A stretch of DNA of 64,000 nt from Bryobacteraceae bacterium (GTDB lineage Bacteria; Acidobacteriota; Terriglobia; Bryobacterales; Bryobacteraceae). This document shows, piece by piece, positions 7,905 to 15,980 of the stretch. The position numbers were made by a program, and so were the translations under genes. The notes beneath the pieces are model-generated. The model searched no databases, was not told the origin of the DNA, and saw nothing but the letters and a program-made list of their open reading frames with translations. Within the stretch, counting starts at the first letter, position 1; every line of letters starts with the position of its first letter. The stretch is from NCBI GenBank assembly GCA_026002875.1, contig BPGE01000001.1, forward strand, positions 3,782,001-3,846,000, given 5' to 3'.

Positions 7905-9139
7905 TGGGCCGGCTCCCGGACGGCGGTGTTGGCAAGCGTGACGAAAGCGTCGCGCATCGGCTGAGGACGCCCCGTCAGCTGCATCAGGAAAACGCCGATG
8001 ATCTGCTGCTGCGGGTCCACCCAACCGTAGGTGCCGAAGGCGCCGCCATGGCCGTACGTTCCGATGCTCTGGCCCGTCAGCGTGCCTGCCGGATCCTTCG
8101 TGACCTCCCACGTGAGGCCGAAGCCCGTGCCCGGATTGTGCCCAGCCTGCAGATCGCCCGTCTGCAATTGCGTCATCATGCGCACGCTGGCTGCGGAAAG
8201 CAGCCGTTTGCCGCCGTGCATGCCGCCGTTCAGCATCATCTGGTAGAACTGCGCCAGGTCCCAGGCGGTCGAGTACAGCGAGTGCTCGGGGCCGGAGTAC
8301 TTCGCGCCCTCGCGGTATTTCAGCGGATCTCCCCCCAGGATGTCGGCGCCCGCCTTCACGAGTTTCCCGTCTTTCACCGTAAACACGGGCGCAAGCCGCG
8401 GGCGCTTCTCCACCGGCAGAAAGACGTGCGTGTCCGTCATTCCCAGCGGCTGGAAAATCCGCGACTCCAGAAACTTCTCAAAGCTCATTCCGGACAGCAC
8501 TTCCACGATGCGGCCCAGCACGGCGATGCCCGTGTTCGAGTAGCTCCAGCGCGTCCCCGGCTCGAACAGCAGCGGCTGCTGCGAGTAGATCAGGCACGCC
8601 TCGGCCAGCGTGCGGTCCATGCGCACCATGATGTCGCCGATGCCCGGCGCCGCCGGACCCAGCCCCGAAGTGTGCGTCATCAGATCCCGGATCGTGATCG
8701 GGCGCGAGGGCCTGCGCAGCGTGCGAACGCCGTTCTCCTCGCTCGCGATCATCATCTGGCCGCGGAACTCCGGCAGGTGATCTTCCACGCGGTCATGCAG
8801 CCGCAGCTTGCCTTCCTCGGCGAGCATCATGATGGCCGCGCCGGTGACCGGCTTGGTCATCGACATGATCTGGAAGATCGTGTCCCGCTGCATCGGCTTC
8901 TTCGCGTCGGCGTCCTGCCAGCCTGTGGCCTCGAAGTGCGCCAGCACGCCGCGCCGCATCACCAGCGTCACTGCGCCGCTCATCTGTCCGCGCTCCACAA
9001 ACTCCTTCAGCACGGGGCCGATGCGCCCGAGCTGCGCGGCGTCCATGCCGGCGCGCGCCGGATCGGGGGCGGGCGGCGCCGCCGCGAGAACGAGCGGCAG
9101 GAGGAATGCGAAGACCCGGCGGGAGATGGGGAAGATCAT
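7901..9139 (-). CDS. Secreted serine hydrolase, beta-lactamase class C/EstB family
   Basis: This 412-residue protein has an N-terminal signal peptide (RRVFAFLLPLVLAAAPPAPD). The catalytic serine-lysine tetrad SMTK and the tyrosine motif YSN (in SYSNTGIAVLG) are present, with a C-terminal YGHGGAFGTYGW segment in place of the KTG box. This is the class C/esterase EstB pattern. Such proteins act in the periplasm as esterases, D-amino-acid peptidases or transesterases, and true beta-lactamase activity is less likely. The start codon lies about 9 bp from a TATAAT element, so its mRNA may be nearly leaderless. It is the first gene of the hydrolase-MarR-pirin group. Confidence 0.9.
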   Translation of the reverse strand: MIFPISRRVFAFLLPLVLAAAPPAPDPARAGMDAAQLGRIGPVLKEFVERGQMSGAVTLVMRRGVLAHFEATGWQDADAKKPMQRDTIFQIMSMTKPVTGAAIMMLAEEGKLRLHDRVEDHLPEFRGQMMIASEENGVRTLRRPSRPITIRDLMTHTSGLGPAAPGIGDIMVRMDRTLAEACLIYSQQPLLFEPGTRWSYSNTGIAVLGRIVEVLSGMSFEKFLESRIFQPLGMTDTHVFLPVEKRPRLAPVFTVKDGKLVKAGADILGGDPLKYREGAKYSGPEHSLYSTAWDLAQFYQMMLNGGMHGGKRLLSAASVRMMTQLQTGDLQAGHNPGTGFGLTWEVTKDPAGTLTGQSIGTYGHGGAFGTYGWVDPQQQIIGVFLMQLTGRPQPMRDAFVTLANTAVREPAQ

Positions 9140-9147
9140 AACAGGGC

Positions 9148-9155
9148 ATTATAAT
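9148..9155. promoter_or_regulatory. Palindromic ATTATAAT: overlapping -10 elements for two divergent genes
   Basis: The octamer is its own reverse complement and contains TATAAT on both strands (plus 9150-9155, minus 9153-9148). It sits in the 32-bp gap between the serine hydrolase (minus, ATG at 9139) and the lyase-like gene (plus, ATG at 9172). Predicted transcripts start near 9162 (plus) and 9141 (minus). The minus mRNA would then be almost leaderless. No good -35 match is visible. Confidence 0.6.
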
Positions 9156-9171
9156 CTCAGGCCTCTTCACA

Positions 9172-10821
9172 ATGACCGGAATCACCCGCAGAGAGATGGC
9201 TGCCGCGCTGGCAGTCTCGCAGTCCGCGCTGGAGCCTGTACCTGCCGCGCTTGTGCAGAAACACGACGCGCAGGTTGCGCAGTGGCTCGAGCGCCAGATC
9301 ACCGATCCGCGCCACGCAGGCCTCGGCTGCTTTCCCGATGAATACGGCCTGCATCACGTCAGCACGGCGTCCGGCCTGCTGCACGGATTCCTCGCCGCTT
9401 TCGCGTGCCCGGGCTCGCGCTTTCACAAAGACGGCCTGATGCTGCAGCGGGCGCGCGCGGCGGCGGAGTTCCTGCGCAGACACCAGCACGAAGACGGCAC
9501 CATCGACCTGCTGATCACGAACTTCCACTCGACTCCCGATCTCGGCTTCGTCATGCACAACGTCACGGCCGCCGTGGAGCTCGCCCGCCTGTCCGGCGCG
9601 CCTGGCGTTGAAGCAGCTCTCGATCTCTTCATGAAGAGAGGCAAGGAAGCGCTGCTCGCGGGCGGCGTCCACACGCCGAATCACCGCTGGGTCGTCTGCG
9701 AGGCGTTGGCCGGCCTGCATCACCTGAACCCCGATGAGCGCTGTCTGCGCCGCATCGGTCAATGGCTCGCTGAAGGCATCGACATCGACGACGACGGCCA
9801 ATACGCAGAGCGCTCCACCGGCGTCTACAACCCGGTCACGAACCGCGCGCTGCTGGCGACCGCTCTGCGTGCCGGCCGCAGCGAACTGCTCGACCCCGTG
9901 CGGCGCAACCTCGATTCCATGTTGTGGCTGCTGCACCCCGACGGCGAAGTCGTCACCGAGATCTCCACCCGGCAGGACCAGTACACGCGCGCCACGATGG
10001 ACCGTTACTGGTTCCCGCTCCGCTATCTGGCCATCCTCGACGGCAACGGCCAATGGGCCGCGCTCGCCCGCCAGACGGAGGGGCGCGGCGGCTCGGTGAG
10101 CGAGTATCTGCGCTATCCGGAACTGCGCCGCCCGTTGCCGCCGGACAAGCCCTTGCCGTCCGACTACCACCGCCTGATGAAGTCGCTCAGGATCGCCCGC
10201 ATCCGGCGAGGCGCGTGGGACGCCACCGTGCTGATGAACGGCGGCAGCCGGTTCCTCGCGTTGCGTCACGGCTCGTGCGCGATCGAAGGCGTGCGCTTTG
10301 CCTCGGCGTTCTTCGGCAAAGGCCAGTTCCGTCCCGCGCGCTGGGCGCCCGTGCCCGGCGGCTACCGCATGACGCAGTCGCTCGAAGGCCCCTATTACCA
10401 GCCCCTCGATCCTCCAGAGAAAGTCACCGCAGAGAATTACGCCGCTCTGCGCGCGCGCCGCCGCCAGAGCGAAGTGCAGAACATGGAGTACGAAGCCACA
10501 GTCACGGAAACAGGCCGCGGCATCGCCGTCCGCATTCGTGCCTCGGGCACGGCCAACGTCCCGCTGACGGTCGAGGTCGTGCTCCGCGACGGCGTGGAGC
10601 TGCGCGGCGCCGAACCCGCGCCCGCCGGCGAAAAATCATTTCTCCTGAAAAACGGTTTCGCTGAAGCGCGCTTCGAGGGCCGCGGATTCCGCTTCGGCCC
10701 GGGCCTCGCCCTCCATGCCTACACGCAGGTGCGCGGCGCCGAGCCCAGACCGCCCGGCCAGAGCGTCTGTCTGTGCGGCTTCACGCCGTTCGACCACACG
10801 CTCGAATTCACGCCCCTGTAG
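9172..10821 (+). CDS. Heparinase/lyase-like toroid protein, function unknown
   Basis: This 549-residue protein has a helical N-terminal two-thirds with toroid-like repeats (RHQHEDGTIDLLI, MHNVTAAVELARLSG, RWVVCEALAGLHHLNP). A beta-rich C-terminal third follows from about residue 350 (VLMNGGSRFLALRHGS, VTETGRGIAVRIRASG). This two-part layout is typical of polysaccharide lyases and heparinase II/III-like proteins. No specific catalytic motif could be recognised. The N-terminus (ITRREMAAALAVSQSAL) could be a weak Tat-type leader, but no clear hydrophobic core follows. Its 3' end overlaps the convergent methyltransferase gene by 14 bp. It is probably a carbohydrate-active enzyme, but this is not certain. 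Confidence 0.75.
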   Translation: MTGITRREMAAALAVSQSALEPVPAALVQKHDAQVAQWLERQITDPRHAGLGCFPDEYGLHHVSTASGLLHGFLAAFACPGSRFHKDGLMLQRARAAAEFLRRHQHEDGTIDLLITNFHSTPDLGFVMHNVTAAVELARLSGAPGVEAALDLFMKRGKEALLAGGVHTPNHRWVVCEALAGLHHLNPDERCLRRIGQWLAEGIDIDDDGQYAERSTGVYNPVTNRALLATALRAGRSELLDPVRRNLDSMLWLLHPDGEVVTEISTRQDQYTRATMDRYWFPLRYLAILDGNGQWAALARQTEGRGGSVSEYLRYPELRRPLPPDKPLPSDYHRLMKSLRIARIRRGAWDATVLMNGGSRFLALRHGSCAIEGVRFASAFFGKGQFRPARWAPVPGGYRMTQSLEGPYYQPLDPPEKVTAENYAALRARRRQSEVQNMEYEATVTETGRGIAVRIRASGTANVPLTVEVVLRDGVELRGAEPAPAGEKSFLLKNGFAEARFEGRGFRFGPGLALHAYTQVRGAEPRPPGQSVCLCGFTPFDHTLEFTPL

Positions 10822-11416
10822 CCGCCTCAGGTTCCAGCCGCGCGATCCGGAACAGCCCCCGCATCATGGCATGCTCCTCATGAACGATGCGGAACCCTGC
10901 CTGGCGCGCCAGCCGCGGCAGCGGCACGTTCAGGTCCGTCGCCAGCAGCCGCATCAGCGGATTCAGAACCCGCCGCACGAGGCGCGGCCGTCCCAGCCCG
11001 TCGTGATACTTGTCGAACAGCACGATGCGCCCGCCCGGCTTCAGCACCCGCTTCGCTTCCTTCAGGCACGCCAGCGGGTCGGGCACGATGGCCACGATCA
11101 GGTGCAGCACCACGCAATCGAAACAGCCGTCCGGGAATGCCAGCTGCTGCGCATCCATCCGCAGCAGATGCACCCGGGAGGCGCACCGGCGGCATGCCGC
11201 CTTCTCGAGCATCCCCCGGCTGGCATCCACGGCGAACACGTCCAGACCTGCCGGCAGCAGAGGCAGGTCCTGTCCCGTGCCGCAGCCGCACAGCAGCACG
11301 CGCTCGCCCGGTTTCAGCTCCGCCAGATCCAGGGAGCGCCGCCGGTGCCGGTCGAAAGAAATGAAACGGTCGTAGTGCGCCGAGTACAGATCCCAGCGCC
11401 GGATCCGCCAGTCCAT
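10808..11416 (-). CDS. Class I SAM-dependent methyltransferase (UbiE/Methyltransf_11 type)
   Basis: This 202-residue protein has the SAM-binding glycine loop VLLCGCGTGQDLPLL, the acidic end of strand 2 (VFAVDAS), motif II FDCVVLHLIV and the LKPGGRIVLFD loop. It is a cytoplasmic small-molecule or lipid methyltransferase, and the substrate cannot be read from the sequence. The ATG at 11416 shares one base with the stop codon of the upstream UroD-like gene, and a GTG three bases earlier (11419) is equally possible. Both arrangements imply translational coupling. Confidence 0.88.
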   Translation of the reverse strand: MDWRIRRWDLYSAHYDRFISFDRHRRRSLDLAELKPGERVLLCGCGTGQDLPLLPAGLDVFAVDASRGMLEKAACRRCASRVHLLRMDAQQLAFPDGCFDCVVLHLIVAIVPDPLACLKEAKRVLKPGGRIVLFDKYHDGLGRPRLVRRVLNPLMRLLATDLNVPLPRLARQAGFRIVHEEHAMMRGLFRIARLEPEAATGA

Positions 11417-12372
11417 CACGCAGCGCGCAGCAGGCGGCTCAGCGCCAGCAGCTTCTCTCGCGGCGAATCATCGGGCACCGAGCAGCCCGGCGCGCAGATC
11501 CACTTCGGCCCCGCCGCGCGCGCTTCGCGCAGCATGGCCTGCACCTTCTCTGCCGGAGCGCCCACCACGCTGCGGTGGTCCAGCCCGCCCATCAACACGG
11601 CGGAGGTCTTCTTCCGCGCCTCGGCCAGCGCCACGCCCGTCTCGTGCGCCGAATAGTGGATCACCTGCACCGGCCAGCCCTTCCAGAAATGATCGAGATA
11701 CACCTTCGGCCCGTGCAGATGCAGGATGTTGAGCGGCGCGTCTTTCGCCGCTTCCAGCACCATGCGGTCGAACGGCTCGCTGAACTTGCGGTATTCTTCC
11801 AGCGTCAGCACGCCCTGCTGCGCGTTGTCGACGGCGAGGAAGATCCCCGATGCGCCCGCCTCCAGAGCGAGCCGCGCGTGGTTCGCCTCCGACCGCGCAA
11901 TCGCCTCCAGCGCGTCCAGCAGCGCCTGCGGGCGCGTCCGCATCAGCTCCATCACCGCCTCTTTCGAAGAGATCTTCGTGGCCTGATTCCACGGATTGAA
12001 GATCGTCTCGACGAAATGCTTCTGGCCGGCGAGCCCGTCGCGGATCAGCTCCAGCGCCTTCACCTGCTCGGGGAAAGGATTGTTCACCGGCTTCAGCTCA
12101 TGCCACTGCGCGCCCGCGCCCTTCGGATACGGATAGTCGCTCATCACTTTGGCGATGTCGAGCTGGTAGCGGCGCGCGAAATCCAGCGTGAGCGCAGCGT
12201 GCCGGCGCCCCGGCTCCTTCTCGTCCTGGAAATGGTGCCAGAAGCAGAACGGCGGACGGTCCGGCGTGCGGCCGGCAAGAACGCGGTCCACCCGTTCTTT
12301 AGGCGTTAAACCCTTCGCCGGTTGCGCGGCGAATGCCGCAAATTGCAGCAGGAATTCTCGCCTGTTCGCCAT
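11416..12372 (-). CDS. Uroporphyrinogen decarboxylase-family protein with Tat-like leader
   Basis: This 318-residue protein is chosen to start at the ATG at 12372 because GGAGGAAT lies just upstream. It has the UroD/corrinoid-methyltransferase fold signatures: TPKERVDRVLAGRTPDRPPF, VIHYSAHETGVALAEARK, VLMGGLDHRSVV and the closing APGCSVPDDSP. In true HemE the N-terminus is RxxRQAGRY; here it is replaced, so haem synthesis is unlikely. The GC-P-D-x-x-P ending is typical of URO-D-family methyltransferases. Unusually, the protein begins ANRREFLLQFAAFAA, which looks like a Tat leader. It is translationally coupled to the SAM methyltransferase gene. Confidence 0.82.
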   Translation of the reverse strand: MANRREFLLQFAAFAAQPAKGLTPKERVDRVLAGRTPDRPPFCFWHHFQDEKEPGRRHAALTLDFARRYQLDIAKVMSDYPYPKGAGAQWHELKPVNNPFPEQVKALELIRDGLAGQKHFVETIFNPWNQATKISSKEAVMELMRTRPQALLDALEAIARSEANHARLALEAGASGIFLAVDNAQQGVLTLEEYRKFSEPFDRMVLEAAKDAPLNILHLHGPKVYLDHFWKGWPVQVIHYSAHETGVALAEARKKTSAVLMGGLDHRSVVGAPAEKVQAMLREARAAGPKWICAPGCSVPDDSPREKLLALSRLLRAA

Positions 12373-12395
12373 GCGATTCCTCCAGAAATCCGGCC

Positions 12396-13826
12396 TCAGC
12401 AGGGCAGGCTGCTGCCGGGCGTGACGGGCGGCTGCCGCAGTTCGGCGCACGGTTGCCGTTCCGGCAGGAGCTTGCCGGGATTGAACAGCCGCCCCGGATC
12501 GAATGTCATCTTGATCCGGCGCATCATCTCCAGCGATTCTTCCGAAAACTGCCGGTCCATCAGATGGATTTTCTCCATTCCGATCCCGTGCTCGCCCGTG
12601 ATCGATCCGCCGGCATCCACGCAGTACTCGAGAATATCGAAGCCCGCTTTTTGCGCTCTTTCAATGTCCCCCGGCCGCCGCGCGTCGAACAGGATGATGG
12701 GGTGCATGTTCCCGTCGCCCGCGTGGAAGATGTTGCCGATCGCCAGCCCGCTCCGCCGGCTGACGTCTTCGATGTAGCGCAGCGTGGGCGCGATCTTCGT
12801 CCGCGGCACCACGCCGTCGTGCACGTAGTAGAAGGGGCTCACGCGCCCGATCGCCCCGAAGGCGTTCTTCCTGCCCTTCCAGAGAAGCTGCCGTTCCTGC
12901 TCGTTGCGCGCCTGCCGGATCTCCTGCGCGCGGCACGCCGCGCACGCCTGCTTCACCTGTTCCGCCTGATAAGCGACCGCCTCGCGCACGCCTTCCAGTT
13001 CGATCAGCAGCACGCCCGCCGCATCCAGCGGATACCCGGCATGCACTGCCTCTTCCACCATCTGCAGCATCGAGCCGTCCAGCATCTCCACCGCCGCCGG
13101 CGTGATGGCGCGCGCCGTGATCTCGCTCACCGTCGTGGCGCAGTCGTCCACCGTGCCGTAGATGGCCAGAAACGTCTCCACCGCCTCCGGCTTCCGCATC
13201 AGCCGCACGATCACCTTCGTCACCAGGCACAGCGCCCCTTCGCTGCCCGTGATCAGCCCCGTCAGGTCGTAGCCCGCCGAGTCCGGCCAGAACGCGCCGG
13301 TCCGCAGAATTTCGCCGTCCGGCAGCACCACCTCGAGCCCCAGAACATGGTTCGCCGTCACCCCGTAGGCCAGCGTGTGCGGTCCGCCGGCGTTCTCAGC
13401 CACGTTGCCGCCGATCGTGCACGCCCTCTGGCTCGAAGGATCCGGGGCGAAGAAGTACCCGAAGGGCGCCGCGGCGGCGCTGATGTCCAGATTGACGACG
13501 CCCGGCTCCACCACCGCCCGCTCATTCAGCGGGTCGATCTCCAGAATCCGGTTCATCCGGGCGAACGAGATCAGGATGCCCCCGCTGCGCGCAATCGCCC
13601 CGCCGCTCAGCCCGGTGCCGGCGCCGCGGCCCACAATCGGAATCCCGTGCCGGCGCGACACCTTCACGATGGCGCTCACGTCCTGCGCCGAGCGTGGAAA
13701 CACGACGATGTCCGGCCGCCCCTTGTCCACGCCCCCGTCGTATTCGTACAGGCGCAGATCCTCCGGCCGGTCCAGATAGCCCCGCTCGCCAACGATGCGG
13801 ATCAGCTCCTGTTTCCAGTCGGGCAT
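12396..13826 (-). CDS. glcD: FAD-linked glycolate/D-lactate oxidase subunit GlcD-like
   Basis: This 476-residue protein combines an N-terminal FAD-binding type 4 domain (VVFPRSAQDVSAIVK, RGAGTGLSGGAI, TIGGNVAENAGGP) with a C-terminal FAD-linked oxidase domain carrying IFHAGDGNMHP and ITGEHGIGMEK. Both blocks are typical of GlcD and D-lactate dehydrogenases. GlcD oxidises glycolate to glyoxylate together with GlcE and GlcF, but neither partner is adjacent here, so D-lactate or another 2-hydroxyacid is equally possible. The C-terminal ~20 residues, Pro/Gln-rich, are an extra tail. It lies upstream of the UroD-like gene on the same strand, about 24 bp away. Confidence 0.88.
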   Translation of the reverse strand: MPDWKQELIRIVGERGYLDRPEDLRLYEYDGGVDKGRPDIVVFPRSAQDVSAIVKVSRRHGIPIVGRGAGTGLSGGAIARSGGILISFARMNRILEIDPLNERAVVEPGVVNLDISAAAAPFGYFFAPDPSSQRACTIGGNVAENAGGPHTLAYGVTANHVLGLEVVLPDGEILRTGAFWPDSAGYDLTGLITGSEGALCLVTKVIVRLMRKPEAVETFLAIYGTVDDCATTVSEITARAITPAAVEMLDGSMLQMVEEAVHAGYPLDAAGVLLIELEGVREAVAYQAEQVKQACAACRAQEIRQARNEQERQLLWKGRKNAFGAIGRVSPFYYVHDGVVPRTKIAPTLRYIEDVSRRSGLAIGNIFHAGDGNMHPIILFDARRPGDIERAQKAGFDILEYCVDAGGSITGEHGIGMEKIHLMDRQFSEESLEMMRRIKMTFDPGRLFNPGKLLPERQPCAELRQPPVTPGSSLPC

Positions 13827-13851
13827 GGCGCGCCCCTCCCTGCCCTCCAGA

Positions 13852-14373
13852 CTACAGCAGGGCTTCGATGCTTTGAAGGATCTCCGGATCCATCCAGTTG
13901 CGCGGACCGATGTGCTTCTGCCGCACCCGCCCGCGGCTGTCGATGACGTACGTCTCCGGGTACTTGAACGTCCCGTAACTCGCGCTGATGCGCGCCTCCG
14001 GGTCGCGCGCCGTCAGGAAGCTGATCTTCGTCTGCCTGCGGAACCGCTCGTACGCCGCCGCGTTGCGGTCCACGCTGACGCCCAGCACCACCACGCCCTT
14101 CGGCGAGAGCTGCTTCGCCATCGCCTCCAGCGACGGCAGCTCGTCAATGCAGGGCGGGCACCACGTCGCCCAGAAGTTCAGCACCAGCACCTTCCCGCCA
14201 AAGTCCTTCGTCGACACCTGCCGCCCGTCGTCGGTGACGACCGTGAACGACGGCGCGCGGTCGCCCACTCCCACCACCTTCTCGCGCAGCGCATCCGCCA
14301 CGATAAAGCACAGCGCGATCAGGATCAGCGCCGCAGCCGTCTGAATGGACACGAGCAGCCTGGGTTTCGTCAT
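13852..14373 (-). CDS. Membrane-anchored TlpA/ResA-like thiol-disulfide oxidoreductase
   Basis: This 173-residue protein has one N-terminal membrane helix (AAALILIALCFIVADAL) and a periplasmic thioredoxin fold with the active site WCPPC in LNFWATWCPPCIDELPSL. The YPETYVIDSRGR segment supplies the cis-proline region in modified form. Such proteins reduce apocytochrome or other periplasmic disulfides, which would fit a genome with several multihaem cytochromes. It starts 10 bases downstream of a predicted transcription start that overlaps the promoter of the divergent PTPS operon, and no Shine-Dalgarno sequence is visible. Confidence 0.92.
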   Translation of the reverse strand: MTKPRLLVSIQTAAALILIALCFIVADALREKVVGVGDRAPSFTVVTDDGRQVSTKDFGGKVLVLNFWATWCPPCIDELPSLEAMAKQLSPKGVVVLGVSVDRNAAAYERFRRQTKISFLTARDPEARISASYGTFKYPETYVIDSRGRVRQKHIGPRNWMDPEILQSIEALL

Positions 14374-14385
14374 GGTTCTGGAACC

Positions 14386-14395
14386 TATAATTGTA
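14386..14395. promoter_or_regulatory. Overlapping divergent -10 elements (TATAAT plus, TACAAT minus)
   Basis: TATAAT (plus, 14386-14391) overlaps TACAAT (minus, 14395-14390). They serve the PTPS/folE operon and the TlpA gene, with predicted starts near 14398 and 14383. An adjacent 12-bp inverted repeat with arms GGTTC/GAACC (14374-14385) lies over the start of the TlpA transcript and could be an operator. Confidence 0.5.
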
Positions 14396-14437
14396 TCGAG
14401 GGAAGGGGGAGCCGCATCCTACCTTCTGGCAGGGAAG

Positions 14438-14848
14438 ATGCTGCTGACACGCCGAATCGAGTTCTCCGCCTCCCACGTCTGCCGCCGTCCGGACTGGTCG
14501 GAGGCCGAAAACCGCGCCCTCTATGGCGACGAGGCCAACCCGCGCGGCCACGGCCACAACTACGTCCTCGAACTTACCCTCGAGGGCGAGCCCGACCCCG
14601 TCACCGGCATGGTCGTGGATCTCAAGGAAGTGAAGGCCGTTCTCGAGCAGGAAGTCGTCGGCCCCATGGATCACCGCCACCTCAACACCGAGGTGCCGCC
14701 CTTCGACCGGGTCGTGCCCACAACCGAAAATCTGGCGGTCGAGATCTGGCGGCGGCTCGAACCGCGCTTCCGCGAGGGCGCCGCGCGCCTCCACGCCGTG
14801 CGGCTCTACGAAACCGGGGATCTGTATGTCGAATATGCCGGGCGCTGA
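14438..14848 (+). CDS. 6-pyruvoyl-tetrahydropterin synthase paralog, PTPS-III-like (Cys to Glu)
   Basis: This 136-residue protein keeps the PTPS zinc ligands H13 (FSASH), H38 and H40 (GHGHNY). It also keeps the D78-H79 pair in MDHRHLN and E125 near the C-terminus. The catalytic cysteine, found as KCNNP in the next gene, is replaced by Glu32 in GDEANP at the exact aligned position, six residues before the first His of the HxH. A Glu at this place defines PTPS-III, which makes 6-hydroxymethyl-dihydropterin and can replace dihydroneopterin aldolase (FolB) in folate synthesis. The start at 14438 has AGGGA close upstream. It overlaps the next PTPS gene by 23 bp. Confidence 0.88.
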   Translation: MLLTRRIEFSASHVCRRPDWSEAENRALYGDEANPRGHGHNYVLELTLEGEPDPVTGMVVDLKEVKAVLEQEVVGPMDHRHLNTEVPPFDRVVPTTENLAVEIWRRLEPRFREGAARLHAVRLYETGDLYVEYAGR

Positions 14849-15350
14849 TTCCCTGCAGCCCCAGGTCCGCCTCGGGCGCCGCTACCGCTTCTCGGCCTCG
14901 CACCGGCTGCACACGGATCTGCTGTCCGCCGAGCGGAACCGGGAAGTGTTCGGCAAGTGCAACAACCCGTACGGCCACGGCCATGACTACGTCATGGAGA
15001 TCGTCCTTGCAGGCGCCGTGGACCCTGCGGCTGGACGGCTGGTTCCTCTCGACATGCTCGACCACTTCATCCGCCGCGTCTGGCTCGACCAGGTGGACCA
15101 CCGCAATCTGAACCTGGACCTTGCGGAGTTCGCCGCTCTGGTTCCGACCACCGAGAATCTCGCCCTGGTGGCTGCCCGGCGGCTCGCAGAAGCCTGGCCG
15201 CACTGGTTCGGCAGCCACCGCGCGAAGCTCGAAAAGGTCAGAATCTGGGAGACCCCCAACAACATCTTTGAAGTGTTCGTGCCATCTCCGGACACGCAGG
15301 AATTCAAGCGAAATGAAATCGTCATCCAAAGCCGTCGTCAAGGTTCTTGA
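14826..15350 (+). CDS. 6-carboxytetrahydropterin/6-pyruvoyl-tetrahydropterin synthase (QueD/PTPS) with catalytic Cys
   Basis: This 174-residue protein has zinc ligands H26 (FSASH), H51 and H53 (GHGHDY). The catalytic Cys45 lies in [10 protein letters not shown], and the VDHRNLN block and IWETPNN supply the Asp/His and Glu of the active site. The KCNNP form is close to the eukaryotic PTPS signature. It acts on 7,8-dihydroneopterin triphosphate, giving either 6-carboxytetrahydropterin (queuosine route) or 6-pyruvoyl-tetrahydropterin. It overlaps both neighbours: the PTPS-III-like gene by 23 bp and folE by 38 bp. No other queuosine genes (queC, queE) are in the window, so the pathway is not decided. 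Confidence 0.88.
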   Translation: MSNMPGADSLQPQVRLGRRYRFSASHRLHTDLLSAERNREVFGKCNNPYGHGHDYVMEIVLAGAVDPAAGRLVPLDMLDHFIRRVWLDQVDHRNLNLDLAEFAALVPTTENLALVAARRLAEAWPHWFGSHRAKLEKVRIWETPNNIFEVFVPSPDTQEFKRNEIVIQSRRQGS

Positions 15351-15933
15351 ACACCGCCGCGAAGAAGGCGCCATCGCCGCGCACATGAAGGAAATTCTGC
15401 GCGCGCTCGGCGAAGATCCTTCCCGCGAAGGGCTGCTCTCCACGCCCATGCGCTCGGAAAAGGCCCTGCGCTTTCTCACCAGCGGCTACACGGCGGACAT
15501 TCACAAGATCGTCAACGGCGCCATCTTCAACGAGCGTTGCGACGAGATGGTCGTCGTGAAAGACATCGAGTTCTTCTCTCTCTGCGAGCACCACCTGCTG
15601 CCCTTCTATGGCAAGGCGCACGTCGCCTATATTCCGAAGAACAAGATCATCGGTCTGAGCAAAATCCCGCGCCTGGTGGACGTCTTCGCACGCCGGCTTC
15701 AGGTGCAGGAGCGCATGACGCAGCAGATCGCCGCCTGCATCCAGGAAGTGCTGGACCCGCAGGGCGTGGCCGTCATCACGGAAGCCCGCCACTTCTGCAT
15801 GATGATGCGCGGCGTCGAGAAACAGCACAGCTCCACCACGTCCTCGGCCATGCTCGGCGAGTTCCGCCGCCGCAAGGAAACCCGCGACGAGTTCCTCTCT
15901 CACGTCCGCCATCAGGGTCTGGCAGGCTGGTAA
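15313..15933 (+). CDS. folE: GTP cyclohydrolase I
   Basis: This 206-residue cytoplasmic enzyme converts GTP to 7,8-dihydroneopterin triphosphate, the first pterin step. The zinc-binding and catalytic motifs are complete: [16 protein letters not shown] with the Cys and His ligands, [25 protein letters not shown], and the second Cys in [12 protein letters not shown]. The ATG at 15313 lies inside the previous gene, with AGGA about 11 bases upstream. It directly supplies substrate for the two PTPS paralogs encoded upstream in the same operon, making a three-gene pterin unit. Confidence 0.97.
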   Translation: MKSSSKAVVKVLEHRREEGAIAAHMKEILRALGEDPSREGLLSTPMRSEKALRFLTSGYTADIHKIVNGAIFNERCDEMVVVKDIEFFSLCEHHLLPFYGKAHVAYIPKNKIIGLSKIPRLVDVFARRLQVQERMTQQIAACIQEVLDPQGVAVITEARHFCMMMRGVEKQHSSTTSSAMLGEFRRRKETRDEFLSHVRHQGLAGW

Positions 15934-15980
15934 CCCCCTCGGAGGACGCCTTCCGGCCTTCGGCTACCATAGGAAGTAGC

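Noticed and set aside
7901-9139. Class C beta-lactamase resistance gene
   Set aside because: The SxxK and YSN motifs fit, but the KTG box is replaced by an HGG segment as in EstB-like esterases; resistance is not supported.
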